NCBI RefSeq assembly: GCF_000158095.2
Contig: NZ_CM011002.1
Span: 3,257,203 to 3,321,202 of the forward strand
DNA from: Roseibium alexandrii DFL-11
Lineage (GTDB): Bacteria > Pseudomonadota > Alphaproteobacteria > Rhizobiales > Stappiaceae
Direction of reading: 5' to 3'
DNA: 64,000 nucleotides
In this document: one piece after another, positions 16,510 to 25,230 of the stretch
How positions within the stretch are numbered: position 1 is the first letter of the stretch
How the letters are laid out: every line of letters begins with the position of its first letter
Made by a program: the position numbers and the translations under genes
The notes under the pieces: model-generated
The model's database searches: none
What the model was told of the DNA's origin: nothing
Seen by the model: only the letters and a program-made list of their open reading frames with translations

Positions 16510-16647
16510 AACGCCATTTCCTTCTGGAGTTTTCTCGGACCGAATACGCGCACAAATCATACGCGCATGCCATCACTTCCCGTCACGTAAAACATGCCGC
16601 GAACGGGCGCAAGTGGCAGGATGATACGTCGACCGAAAACTGTTGTG

Positions 16648-17109
16648 TTATTTCTTGACGCGAAACGTCTCGTGGCAAGTCTTGCAGGTTTGGGCGAGAC
16701 GACCAAACGCGGTTGCTATCTGGTCACGGTCCGCACCCCCTTGAACTGCATCCGCAACGCTCATCGCCGCGGTTTCCATATCATTTGCAGTGCCTGAGAA
16801 CTGTTCCCATTTCTCCCAAATGAGCGGGCTCGCTTCAGTTGGCGGCATCAGGCTTTCCGACGGGAATTGCCGTGTCAGATTGTCACCGCTGTGGCCCGCG
16901 ATTATCCCTGCAGCACCAACGATTTCCGATGCATCAAAGGGCTTCTGACCCCGAAGCATCTGCCCAATTTGTTTCATGCTGGCGCTGATCTCCTCCATGG
17001 CCTCCATCCGCTCTTTGACAATTCCCGTCGCGCCCCCATGCGCAAATGCCAGTACAACACTTACGGCCAACATCACCGCGGAAATGCCTGCAGTCTTTCT
17101 GACAGTCAT
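16648..17109 (-). CDS. cytochrome c' (class II c-type cytochrome)
   Basis: A 153-residue exported heme protein. The signal peptide covers about residues 1-23 (cleavage near FAHG). The single heme site CKTCH at 142-146 is at the C-terminus, as in four-helix-bundle cytochromes c', which bind NO and protect against nitrosative stress. The ATG at 17109 has GGAGGG 7 bases upstream; an in-frame GTG five codons earlier overlaps that site and is unlikely. The gene lies 121 bases downstream of the CueR-like regulator and in the same direction. I saw no MerR-type operator in the gap. Confidence 0.92.
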   Translation of the reverse strand: MTVRKTAGISAVMLAVSVVLAFAHGGATGIVKERMEAMEEISASMKQIGQMLRGQKPFDASEIVGAAGIIAGHSGDNLTRQFPSESLMPPTEASPLIWEKWEQFSGTANDMETAAMSVADAVQGGADRDQIATAFGRLAQTCKTCHETFRVKK

Positions 17110-17230
17110 TGATGAGCCCTCCACTTTCTAACTCTATCAGCTCGCTAAAGGGCGGTGTTTCGTCGGTGGAATTGACATGATACCCACCAAAGACTGCTGC
17201 CACCTTGCAACTATTGCTATCGGTTTCTGT

Positions 17231-17629
17231 TTAACCGGTCGAAGTTGCACCCGCCAAGTCATCAATGATCGGACAGTCCGGACGATCATCACCCTGGCAA
17301 CTCGCCACCAGGGATTTCAGGGTTTTCTTTAAGGATTTGAGTTCGTTGATCTTGGCATCAATTTCGTCGATCTTCAGGCGTGCGATTGCTTTGACATCTG
17401 CGCTCGCCCGATTGCGATCATCATAAAGTGACAAGAGCTCACGGCATTGATCAATGGTGAAGCCGAGACCTCGCGATCGCTGTATAAACGCCAAACGCTG
17501 GACATCCGTCTCCGAGTAATCCCGGTAGCCATTTTCAGAGCGCATTGGTGCGACCAACTTGATGTCTTCGTAGTATCGGATCGTTTTCGTGGGCAGCCCG
17601 CACTGTTTTGCAGCATCACCAATGTTCAT
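17231..17629 (-). CDS. MerR-family regulator, CueR-like (Cu(I)-responsive type)
   Basis: A 132-residue MerR activator. Residues 1-70 form the winged helix (MNIGDAAKQCGLPTKTIRYYED start), followed by a long dimerisation helix and a metal-binding loop with Cys111 and Cys119 (CQGDDRPDC). The C-x7-C spacing is that of CueR/HmrR, sensors of monovalent copper, silver or gold. No copper ATPase or multicopper oxidase is adjacent, which is unusual. The closest gene it could control is the cytochrome c' downstream, or its target lies elsewhere. Confidence 0.9.
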   Translation of the reverse strand: MNIGDAAKQCGLPTKTIRYYEDIKLVAPMRSENGYRDYSETDVQRLAFIQRSRGLGFTIDQCRELLSLYDDRNRASADVKAIARLKIDEIDAKINELKSLKKTLKSLVASCQGDDRPDCPIIDDLAGATSTG

Positions 17630-17941
17630 GAATGCACCCTCACAACTTATACCATTTATGACGCAAACCTTCTGGCGACCTCGAGTGTTGGCCAGAGCCT
17701 CATAGTGTTTCCGGCCGGTTTTTGAAACGCCAACAGCTGCGTTGGGACCGGCGTCATTGACTTGCTACGTTAGCCCTTAAATGCAACTTCACTTTCTATT
17801 TTTAAACCCTCCAGCCACGGGAAGGTCAAGCACTCCGCTCGGCTGATCGAGGGTGCTTTGAAAACATCGACCGCCTGGGTCGATGTAAACAAAACGGCCG
17901 GGCAGTGCCCGGCCGTTTCAACGTTCTAGAGCTCTCTACAA
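17630..17941. other. gene-free interval with inverted repeats
   Basis: No gene is visible in these 312 bases. An inverted repeat TCTGGC/GCCAGA (17671-17676 and 17691-17696) lies upstream of the MerR gene and could be an operator, though it does not match a known CueR box. The right part holds two hairpins: ACATCGACC/GGGTCGATGT (17864-17886) and the strong terminator described separately. Confidence 0.4.
17892..17918 (-). terminator. intrinsic terminator of the nuclease/nucleotidase gene
   Basis: A 12-bp perfect stem (AAACGGCCGGGC / GCCCGGCCGTTT) with a 3-base loop starts 24 bases after the stop codon at 17942. On the minus strand it ends in TTTTG, giving a U-rich tail. Confidence 0.85.
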
Positions 17942-20900
17942 TCAGCCAAGGAACTGGATCGTATCCGCGGTCAAATCCAGGCCAATGAGCATCGGATTGT
18001 GGTCAGATGCCCGGTACTGATCTGCGGCGTAGAGATCGGAGATCTGGCTATCCGGTTTGAAGTTCGTATTGTAGTCCAACGCCGAAGCTTCAAACGCGTT
18101 GATGTTCCACTCTTCAGCACCAGTGACTTGGTCTAGCAGACTGTTGCTGGCCAGCGCGAAGTCAAGCGCACCGAAGGACTGAACAGACGGCGCCGTACCC
18201 AGATCGACCGGGAAACCAAACGATGTCTGGTTGTCACCACCCAACAGATTGAAGTCAATCAATCCGTCGTCCTGGCTCAGAAGGTACTGGATTGGATCTT
18301 CCATGAGGTAGGAGTTCAGATCTCCCAAGATCAGGATATCCGTGTCATCGGATCCGGTAGGATTGGTCGCAAGCCAAGCATCGAGAGCCTCTGCAGCCTG
18401 CAGGCGTGCCTCGTTGTTGTTTCCAGTGCCATCGCCAATACCTTCGTTGTTGCCGAACGGGCTTACCGAGCCTTTCGACTTGAAGTGATTGACCGCTACT
18501 GTGATGTCCCCGCCGGTTTCCAACTCCGTGAAAGTGACAGCGAGCGGTGCGCGGCTGGTGCCAGCACCATCGAACACTGCATGGCCCGGATCGACATTCA
18601 GATCAGTGAGGTTTTCCAAGCCAGCAAGGTCCGCGTCGGTCAATCTGGCGACAGAAGTGCCATCAGCAATCTCGACCGCGTCAGCATCGTAGATCATGCC
18701 AACCATGATCGCATCGCTGGTGTCGCCATAATTGACACCTGGATCAACGAAGGTGTAGTTCCGGCCAGTTGCCTCGTTCAGGGCATTCACCAGATACTGA
18801 AGTGCGAACTGACCGTCACCGTTCTGGTCACCATACTCGTTTTCCAGTTCCTGAAGCCCGATGATGTCGGCATCCATTTCGGCGAGGGCTGCAATCATCT
18901 TGTCAACTTGGCGCTCGAATTCGGCAGCACTTTCTGCACCACGCGGATCCAAACCGCTCGGTCCAGATGTGTTACCCGTCTGATCAAGCGTGGTGAAGAA
19001 GTTGAGCAGGTTGAATGAGCCAACTTTCAATGAGCCACCAACATCCGGCACCTCAGAGTCACGTGGCGCAGTGTCCGCGAATTCTGGTGTTTCCGTTGGA
19101 TTGATGCGGAAGGCAGCATCTCCGAACTCACCGGATCCAGTACCGAAGCGGAGCACGCCCGTCAGGCCAGAAACGGTGTCGCCAGCACTTAATGCATCGC
19201 CTGCATCGAACTGACCGGCAATATTGCCATTTTCACCAAAGATTTCGAACGGGATTGTGTCCGGGTTCTGTGTGGTGAAGCCATCATCCAGAAGGATGGA
19301 GTTGCTGACGGCCTCTTGGATGAATGCATTGAACCCTTCCACACTTGGCGTATTGCCTTGCGTGTAGGTTTCGAGCAGTCCGTCTGCTTGAAGACCAATA
19401 TCACCGAAACGGCCCAGGGTGAACAGATCTGCAACGGTCATCGTTTCCGGGATCGTCACCAGCATACCCTCATAAGCCTCGAGGTCCGGAATGAACTCGC
19501 CATCGCTGTTCTGGATAACATCTGCGACCGGGAAGGTGATTTCAGCGGCCGTCGGCTCCGTATTTTCGGCACTCACGACTTGGATATCGGTGACATCGCC
19601 AATTTGCGTTTCACCAAAGAACTCCGTGACCGTCCCGGTAACACGAACAAGGTCGCCAACTTTAACATCGAGACCCGGTTCAAATCCGTCGAAGACGAAG
19701 ACGCCCTCGGACGTTGCGGCATTGTCATCCGCATCCTTGTCTTCTTCCTGAAGGAAGAACCCGTTGAGGTCACCGTCGACACCATTGCCACCGTCTTGGA
19801 AGTCGCCAACGACAATCGCCTCGACAGTCACTCGCTGACCTTCCAGCAGAGATCCTGTGGCTGTGCCCTGGATGGACGAAATCAGCTCAAACGTTGGCTC
19901 TTCACCACCGTTGTCTCCGCCTGGTGTGTTGGCAGTGCCTTTAGTCTCCTCTGTGGGGGCCGACCAAGAACCGTCATCCAAACGCTGCAGGGACTGCCCG
20001 GCAGGCGTTGAACCTGGTTCAGACACACCAATGTCCGTGGACGTCAGGCCGTTGGCAGTGCCATTCGTTGCGGTCATGGCGCCCTCATAGCTGAGGAACT
20101 CAATGACTTCAGTTCCGTCGACAAGAGCAAGTCCGTCCGGGCTTCCGTTCTGGATGCCGTTGGCCGGCAGTTCCATCACATAATAATCAAAGGTGTCATC
20201 AGAAAACTGAGTGCCGGACGAGACGTCAATAGTACGGTATTCAGTGCCATTGCTGCCGTTGTACAACTCGACCGAGAGCGTTGAGACGTCGTAACCATTG
20301 TCCACCCGCACCTCGATGAACTCTCCCACATCTCCACCATCGTTGTCGTAATGGAATTCGTTGATCCGCGGTGCGGTCTCCTGGGGAAGCACATCGTCTT
20401 CACGGAATGTCAGGTTCTGGATACGGTCATCGGAGGAAGGACCGCTGTCGGCTTCGTTGAAGGCCGTTCCGCCTTTTTCCGGGTTGTGGTTGTCTTCCAG
20501 GTATTCGGCCAGAGCATCTTGCTCACTGCCATTGACAGCGAAGATCGCATCACCTGAGAACAGGCCATCGTTTTCGTCGTCGCCGTCTAGGTCGATCAGA
20601 TCCACCCGGTTCGGATCGGACAAGTTGGACAGAACCGGATCGCCGCTGTTGGCCAGGAAGTTGAGTGTCACAATGCGGAAGCTCTCTGAACCGTCACCGA
20701 CGATATCTCCGTCGCGGACCAGCTCAGCAACCAGTTTGTCGCCGTCGAAGATCCCGGCAGAGACCACGCGGCTTCCTTCTGGCTGTGTTTCGTCAAAGGA
20801 GAACTTCAGGCCGGAGATCTGCGGGAAGCCGCCAGAGGCGTTGCCCGGCAGTGCGCCGACGGCGCCTTCCAGGAAGTCCACCAGTTCCGTTTTGGTGATA

Positions 20901-23095
20901 TCCAGTAGCGTCAGGCCGTTGTTGAAGGCCAGTGTTGTGGCAATGTCGTTTTGGCTGATACCGCCGGTCGGCTTGACGACCTGATTGTTCTCATCAAGAA
21001 CCTGCGAGTTCGGCAAACGGATGGCTTCCGTGCCGCCAGCAGGAACAACGATCTCACCGATGTTGGCGCGAATGCCGCCACCGTTCTTGATCGATACCAC
21101 AACCGCTTCACCCAGATTATTTTCTGCAATCATCTGGTTGGCATAGGCAAGGTTCGCATCTGCAGTCAGGTTGCCAAGGTTGGTTTCCTGGGTGCGGACA
21201 CCGTCCGGATCCTCTTCGGTGAAGGTGCCGGAGCGGTTGCCGTTCAGGAACACATCGGAAACACCGAACACATTCGATTCTGTCGCCACGATCTCCGCCT
21301 GGATGGCGTCCGTGATCGCATCGACTTCAGCATCGATCAGGTTCTCAGCGCCGAGAGCTGCAACACCGGCATCATCGGTGGCATAAGCACCGGAAACCAA
21401 TTCATCATAGCTGTCCGCAATGATGTGACCGTCTTCGTCAAAGTCGACAACAAGGCGTCCGACATATTTGTAATTGCCGTCGGTGTTGACGACCGCCGTC
21501 GTGGTGCCGCCAGCATTTTCGACCATTATCGGGTACTGGCCCTGATCGCTGTCGCCGTCACGCGCACGGTCATTGTCATCGAAGAGGCGGGTGTTCGAGC
21601 CACCAGCAACGATGATGTCAACGTCGGTCAAACGAGCAGCCAACTCCTGCTCGATGGAGATCTGCTGCATGTGGCTGAGCAAGATAACCTTGTTCAGGCT
21701 CGGGTTTGCAGCCAGCAGCGCATCCACTTCGCTCTGCAGAACTGCGGCCAGCGCATCCAATTGCTCTGGTGTCGGATTGCTGTCGAAGTCTTCTGGCAAG
21801 ATACCCAGATCCGCGCCCGGGCTGGAAATTGCGCGGATTGTCGGAACGGTCGCACCGACGATACCGACGAGCTCGCCGTTGACATCGGAGACGCTGGACG
21901 ACGTCACGACGTGTTCAAGAGTTGCCGTGTCCTGGCCACCTTCAACGGCAAGCGGAGCAAGGTTGGCATCGGTTGAGAAGTCGAGGTTCGCGGAAAGGTA
22001 CGGGAACATCGCGCCACCGAAATCAGCACCTTCCAGATCCGTTCCGCTGAATAGCGGATTGCTGAAGTTCGGGACGGCCGGAGAGACGACGTTGTTATCA
22101 TCATCAAGCTCTTGGCCAAAATTCTGCCCTGCCGAACCGTCAATCAGGCCCGCCAGCAAGCCAGTCCCGAGATCGAACTCGTGGTTGCCAAGCGCGATCG
22201 CCTGAACACCAAGTTCGTTTTGGATCTGGATATCCGCAATACCCGCAGATCCGAAGACCGCTTCCGACGCATCAAAAAACAGGCCCGGGATGATGGCATC
22301 GCCGGAGGATAGTGTCAGGGTGTTGTCAACCTCGCCGTCGTTCCCAAGGTCTTCTTCACGCAGGGCATTCAGAACCCCGGAAAGATTATCGATGTTGTCG
22401 ATGGTTGCAGCGTTTGCTTCCTGATCCGTGAAATGCAAAAGCTCGAGCGTAAATGGTTCCGGGGTTGGCGTGCCGCCACCGCCGCCGCCTCCGGTTCCAC
22501 CGTCCTCATCACCTGGTGCGGCATCAGGATTATCTCCCGGGGCGCCGTCACCAATTGAAATCACATCACCATTTGTGTTTTGGGCGCCAGACCGGTCTTC
22601 TTTGAAACCAAACAGGCCCCAGTGCTCATAGGCGGATGCGAACAGGCCGTTTTCAATCGCCGCGGCGACATCCGGGTTCGCAGCCAGATAGGCTTCGGTA
22701 TCAAAACCGCTTTCGAGCTGGGACGCGATGCTTGCATTCGGCGAACGCCCCTCGGACGCGCCAAAATTGATAAAATGTTCAAACAGGCTGACACCGGCCG
22801 CAGCGACATCCGGGTATTGCTCTGCATAAAAAACAGGGTCGAATAAGGAGTTTGGGCTCCGGCCTTCGCTCTCACCCAACAGATTGTAGTGATCGAACGG
22901 ATTCACACCTGCAGCCGCAACATCCGGGTTCTGCCCGAGATAGAATGAGGTGTCGAAGTGAGCATTTGGATCACGACCTTCTTGAAAACCAAAGAGGTTG
23001 AAGTGCTCCTCGGCGCTGCCGATCACGCCAGCTTCAATGGCCGCGGCCACGTCCGGATTTTGGGCTTGGTAAAAAGATTCATTAAACTGCAACAT
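17942..23095 (-). CDS. giant secreted bifunctional 5'-nucleotidase / ExeM-NucH-type nuclease
   Basis: A 1717-residue protein with several enzymatic parts. Residues about 4-168 hold four copies of a roughly 40-residue repeat with NPDVAAA and an EGR(S/D)PN end, common in type I secreted alphaproteobacterial proteins. A Gly/Pro linker follows (200-214). Next is a metallophosphatase/5'-nucleotidase (LLHFTDQEA at about 219, SSGDAI, ALGNHEFDLG) with its C-terminal nucleotidase domain. A lamin-tail domain (INEFHYDNDGGD), an OB-fold segment and a C-terminal endonuclease/exonuclease/phosphatase domain (LKVGSFNLLNFF, ILGDLNSY, SDHNP) complete it. There is no Sec signal peptide and the C-terminus is short and hydrophobic, suggesting type I secretion. 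The ATG at 23095 has AGGGGA 7 bases upstream. Likely role: degrading extracellular DNA and releasing phosphate and nucleosides. Confidence 0.88.
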   Translation of the reverse strand: MLQFNESFYQAQNPDVAAAIEAGVIGSAEEHFNLFGFQEGRDPNAHFDTSFYLGQNPDVAAAGVNPFDHYNLLGESEGRSPNSLFDPVFYAEQYPDVAAAGVSLFEHFINFGASEGRSPNASIASQLESGFDTEAYLAANPDVAAAIENGLFASAYEHWGLFGFKEDRSGAQNTNGDVISIGDGAPGDNPDAAPGDEDGGTGGGGGGGTPTPEPFTLELLHFTDQEANAATIDNIDNLSGVLNALREEDLGNDGEVDNTLTLSSGDAIIPGLFFDASEAVFGSAGIADIQIQNELGVQAIALGNHEFDLGTGLLAGLIDGSAGQNFGQELDDDNNVVSPAVPNFSNPLFSGTDLEGADFGGAMFPYLSANLDFSTDANLAPLAVEGGQDTATLEHVVTSSSVSDVNGELVGIVGATVPTIRAISSPGADLGILPEDFDSNPTPEQLDALAAVLQSEVDALLAANPSLNKVILLSHMQQISIEQELAARLTDVDIIVAGGSNTRLFDDNDRARDGDSDQGQYPIMVENAGGTTTAVVNTDGNYKYVGRLVVDFDEDGHIIADSYDELVSGAYATDDAGVAALGAENLIDAEVDAITDAIQAEIVATESNVFGVSDVFLNGNRSGTFTEEDPDGVRTQETNLGNLTADANLAYANQMIAENNLGEAVVVSIKNGGGIRANIGEIVVPAGGTEAIRLPNSQVLDENNQVVKPTGGISQNDIATTLAFNNGLTLLDITKTELVDFLEGAVGALPGNASGGFPQISGLKFSFDETQPEGSRVVSAGIFDGDKLVAELVRDGDIVGDGSESFRIVTLNFLANSGDPVLSNLSDPNRVDLIDLDGDDENDGLFSGDAIFAVNGSEQDALAEYLEDNHNPEKGGTAFNEADSGPSSDDRIQNLTFREDDVLPQETAPRINEFHYDNDGGDVGEFIEVRVDNGYDVSTLSVELYNGSNGTEYRTIDVSSGTQFSDDTFDYYVMELPANGIQNGSPDGLALVDGTEVIEFLSYEGAMTATNGTANGLTSTDIGVSEPGSTPAGQSLQRLDDGSWSAPTEETKGTANTPGGDNGGEEPTFELISSIQGTATGSLLEGQRVTVEAIVVGDFQDGGNGVDGDLNGFFLQEEDKDADDNAATSEGVFVFDGFEPGLDVKVGDLVRVTGTVTEFFGETQIGDVTDIQVVSAENTEPTAAEITFPVADVIQNSDGEFIPDLEAYEGMLVTIPETMTVADLFTLGRFGDIGLQADGLLETYTQGNTPSVEGFNAFIQEAVSNSILLDDGFTTQNPDTIPFEIFGENGNIAGQFDAGDALSAGDTVSGLTGVLRFGTGSGEFGDAAFRINPTETPEFADTAPRDSEVPDVGGSLKVGSFNLLNFFTTLDQTGNTSGPSGLDPRGAESAAEFERQVDKMIAALAEMDADIIGLQELENEYGDQNGDGQFALQYLVNALNEATGRNYTFVDPGVNYGDTSDAIMVGMIYDADAVEIADGTSVARLTDADLAGLENLTDLNVDPGHAVFDGAGTSRAPLAVTFTELETGGDITVAVNHFKSKGSVSPFGNNEGIGDGTGNNNEARLQAAEALDAWLATNPTGSDDTDILILGDLNSYLMEDPIQYLLSQDDGLIDFNLLGGDNQTSFGFPVDLGTAPSVQSFGALDFALASNSLLDQVTGAEEWNINAFEASALDYNTNFKPDSQISDLYAADQYRASDHNPMLIGLDLTADTIQFLG

Positions 23096-23804
23096 CGTGC
23101 GATCCCCTACGCGAGACAAAAAGAGACCGGCAGCTTCGATAAGAATGCGAGCCGCCGGACCGTTTCATTAACGGTTTATTAACTTCTGACTGGAGAGTTA
23201 CAATGTAGTATTTTTTGAATTTTTGATGAATAATTTCATGTAATATTACCATCTTATCAATATTACATCAAAAATATGACAATTAATTTGCCGACTATTT
23301 AAATTGAACAGCGTTCTTGCGACTTCTTGTCGAGATTTATGTTTTAATTTTTTGCATTTTTATATTTTTTACGATTTTTCTAATTTTTTTTTGTTTTATA
23401 CTTCGCTGCATTTCGCAAACGGACATTCTACCTAGTTCGTCAAGGTGAACCTTAAAAATACTTTTTTCATCAACTCATGATTGCCTTGGAACGGCAGACC
23501 GCGTCACCGTACTGCCACATCACATGACCAAGCAACGGTTGGGCAGATCGACGTTTTCTCCCCTTACGGAACATCGAGCCCAGCGTCCGAAACCCGTCAA
23601 AAACAAGATATGACTGAACACTCGATGCCTAAAACAAAAGCGCATGCGGGGTACACATTGCATACCCTGCAAGACACAAAACGTGTTCAAAATGCTGCTG
23701 AAAGTGCTGCAAGAAAAATCCGACTATCATGGAGCCGGCGGAAGCCAGGCGAACATTGTTCCCGATACCTGAACAAGCAGAGCGAAAACCGGACGCTGAA
23801 AACG
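23096..23804. promoter_or_regulatory. AT-rich control region upstream of the secreted nuclease
   Basis: No convincing gene lies between the nuclease start and the tRNA-Leu terminator. From about 23180 to 23420 the DNA becomes strongly AT-rich, with long T-runs, in contrast to the GC-rich surroundings. It contains a nested inverted repeat (23220-23274): outer TTTTTGAT/ATCAAAAA and inner GTAATATT/AATATTAC. AT-rich stretches like this commonly bind nucleoid-associated silencers. The segment 23481-23864 has an open + frame with no ribosome site or recognisable domain and is not called as a gene. Confidence 0.55.
23220..23274. repeat. nested inverted repeat (candidate operator)
   Basis: Two 8-bp arms lie one inside the other: TTTTTGAT (23220-23227) with ATCAAAAA (23267-23274), and GTAATATT (23240-23247) with AATATTAC (23259-23266). 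The inner arms are 11 bases apart. It sits about 125-180 bases upstream of the nuclease ATG. In AT-rich DNA some symmetry is expected by chance, but two matched pairs sharing one centre is less likely. Confidence 0.5.
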
Positions 23805-23833
23805 AAAAAAGCCCCGGAAACCGGAGCTTTTTC
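23805..23833 (-). terminator. intrinsic terminator of tRNA-Leu
   Basis: A hairpin GCTCCGG/CCGGGGC (one G-U pair, 3-base loop) followed by TTTTTT on the minus strand, 42 bases downstream of the tRNA-Leu 3' end. Confidence 0.8.
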
Positions 23834-23874
23834 GATGTGTTTCGGATCGAACTGGATGATCTGAAACGTATGTT

Positions 23875-23961
23875 TGGTGCCCAGGAGAGGACTCGAACCT
23901 CCACGCCCGTAAGGGCACTAGCACCTGAAGCTAGCGCGTCTACCAGTTCCGCCACCTGGGC
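23875..23961 (-). tRNA. tRNA-Leu (CAG anticodon)
   Basis: An 87-base tRNA including an encoded CCA. The acceptor stem is GCCCAGG/CCTGGGC, the anticodon loop TTCAGGT gives CAG, and there is a long variable arm (TGCCCTTACGGGCGT) as expected for a class II tRNA. The T arm has GGTTCGAGTCC. It reads CUG, a common leucine codon here. Confidence 0.97.
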
Positions 23962-23972
23962 CGTGAGGGGGG

Positions 23973-24001
23973 CTTTTAAGGGGCAGCCCACAGGTTGTCA
24001 A
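23973..24001 (-). promoter_or_regulatory. promoter of tRNA-Leu
   Basis: On the minus strand: consensus TTGACA (24001-23996), 17-base spacer, TAAAAG (23978-23973). The tRNA 5' end is 12 bases beyond, so the leader would be only about 5 bases. A C-rich discriminator follows the -10. Confidence 0.65.
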
Positions 24002-24136
24002 TCGTCGTCTTATACTTTTTTCGTTCCTTTTCCTCCAGCCCTTCACACACCGGACGCAACGGTCTAAGAGACTGTTGGAAAGTCCCGGCCTTTTTGCCGG
24101 GTAAAGCTTTTGGACGCGACAAAGGGCCTTCTCACG

Positions 24137-25117
24137 ATGTCCACACCCCTTAACGGAAAACTCGTCACAGTCTTCGGTGGATCCGGCTTCCTCGGCCGGC
24201 ATATCGTTCAGGCATTGTCCAAACGCGGCTACCGCGTGCGGGCGGCCGTGCGGCGGCCCGATCTCGCCAACCATCTACAGCCGCTCGGCGCACCGGGGCA
24301 AATCATGGCGGTGCAGGCCAACTTGCGGCACCGCTGGTCCGTCGATCGCGCCGTTCAAGGGGCCGACGCTGTTGTCAATGCGGTCGGCATCCTCGCCCCA
24401 ACCGGAAAGCAGAGTTTCGATGCCGTTCAGGCCTTCGGGCCCCGCGCCATCGCCGAGGCTGCCCGTGCGGCCGGACTGAACGGCATTACCCACATTTCAG
24501 CAATTGGCGCGGATCCCGAGAGTGCATCTGCCTATGCACGGTCCAAAGCCGTCGGCGAAACCGGTGTTCTGGAAACGCTGCCCGACAGCATCATCCTGCG
24601 GCCCTCGATCGTCTTTGGGCCGGAAGACAATTTCTTCAACCAGTTTGCCGGGATGGCCCGAATTTCTCCGGTCCTACCCTTGGTTGGCGGCGGTGAGACC
24701 AAATTCCAGCCGGTCTATGTCTGTGACATCGCCGAAGCTGTTGCCCGTGCGGTTGACGGCACTCTTCAGCCCGGCTCCGTTTATGAACTCGGCGGACCGG
24801 AGATCAAGAGTTTCCGGGACTGCCTGGAAGACATGCTGGAGGTTACACAGCGGTCCCGCGTTCTGCTGCCGATCCCCTTCCCTGTTTCCGAAGTCATGGG
24901 CAAGGTCATGCAGTATATGCCCGGCTCCCCGCTCACGGCAGATCAGGTGGAATTGCTCAAGAAAGACAATGTGGTGTCTGAAGCTGCGATCTCCGAAGGC
25001 CGAACCCTTTCCGGCATTGGCATCGAACCGACGACCCTGGCCGCCATTCTGCCGTCTTATCTCGACCGGTTCCGGGAACATGGCCAGTATGACGCCCACA
25101 AGGCCAATCGCACCTAA
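24137..25117 (+). CDS. NDUFA9-like NAD(P)-binding protein (complex I accessory family)
   Basis: A 326-residue extended/atypical SDR. The nucleotide-binding motif is VFGGSGFLGRHI near the N-terminus and the family-typical PSIVFGPEDNFFN segment lies mid-protein; the Tyr-x3-Lys pair appears as YARSKAVGE. This is the alphaproteobacterial homologue of mitochondrial complex I subunit NDUFA9, which binds NADPH and stabilises the complex without catalysis. I chose ATG 24137; an in-frame TTG at 24110 is less likely. The gene is close to uppP, GST and queG, the usual order, here separated by four inserted genes. Confidence 0.9.
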   Translation: MSTPLNGKLVTVFGGSGFLGRHIVQALSKRGYRVRAAVRRPDLANHLQPLGAPGQIMAVQANLRHRWSVDRAVQGADAVVNAVGILAPTGKQSFDAVQAFGPRAIAEAARAAGLNGITHISAIGADPESASAYARSKAVGETGVLETLPDSIILRPSIVFGPEDNFFNQFAGMARISPVLPLVGGGETKFQPVYVCDIAEAVARAVDGTLQPGSVYELGGPEIKSFRDCLEDMLEVTQRSRVLLPIPFPVSEVMGKVMQYMPGSPLTADQVELLKKDNVVSEAAISEGRTLSGIGIEPTTLAAILPSYLDRFREHGQYDAHKANRT

Positions 25118-25145
25118 AGCCGGTCAGGCTTCAAGCACACGATGA

Positions 25146-25169
25146 GGCGGGCTTGGCCCGCCTTTTTTT
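25146..25169 (+). terminator. intrinsic terminator after the NDUFA9-like gene
   Basis: Perfect 7-bp stem GGCGGGC/GCCCGCC, 3-base loop, then seven T. It starts 29 bases after the stop codon. Confidence 0.9.
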
Positions 25170-25230
25170 GTTTTCAATGCATTGCGGTCATCCTGTGCTG
25201 CACATAGGCTGACTAAGTGGAGGCGGATTC

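Noticed and set aside
17630..17760. CueR-type operator upstream of the MerR gene
   Set aside because: An imperfect TCTGGC/GCCAGA dyad exists, but there is no 19-20-base-spaced promoter around it.
20951..21976. Open + frame of 341 codons opposite the secreted nuclease
   Set aside because: Antisense to the 5'-nucleotidase domain; no ribosome site or recognisable motif.
22600..23095. CRISPR or direct DNA repeats in the nuclease N-terminus
   Set aside because: The repetition is at the protein level (NPDVAAA repeats); the DNA copies differ and have no spacer pattern.
23096..23480. Pho box upstream of the nuclease/nucleotidase
   Set aside because: I looked for spaced CTGTCAT-type repeats and found none convincing, although phosphate control would make sense.
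23481..23864. Possible 127-residue protein before tRNA-Leu
   Set aside because: No ribosome site, no domain, unusual composition, and it runs over the tRNA terminator.
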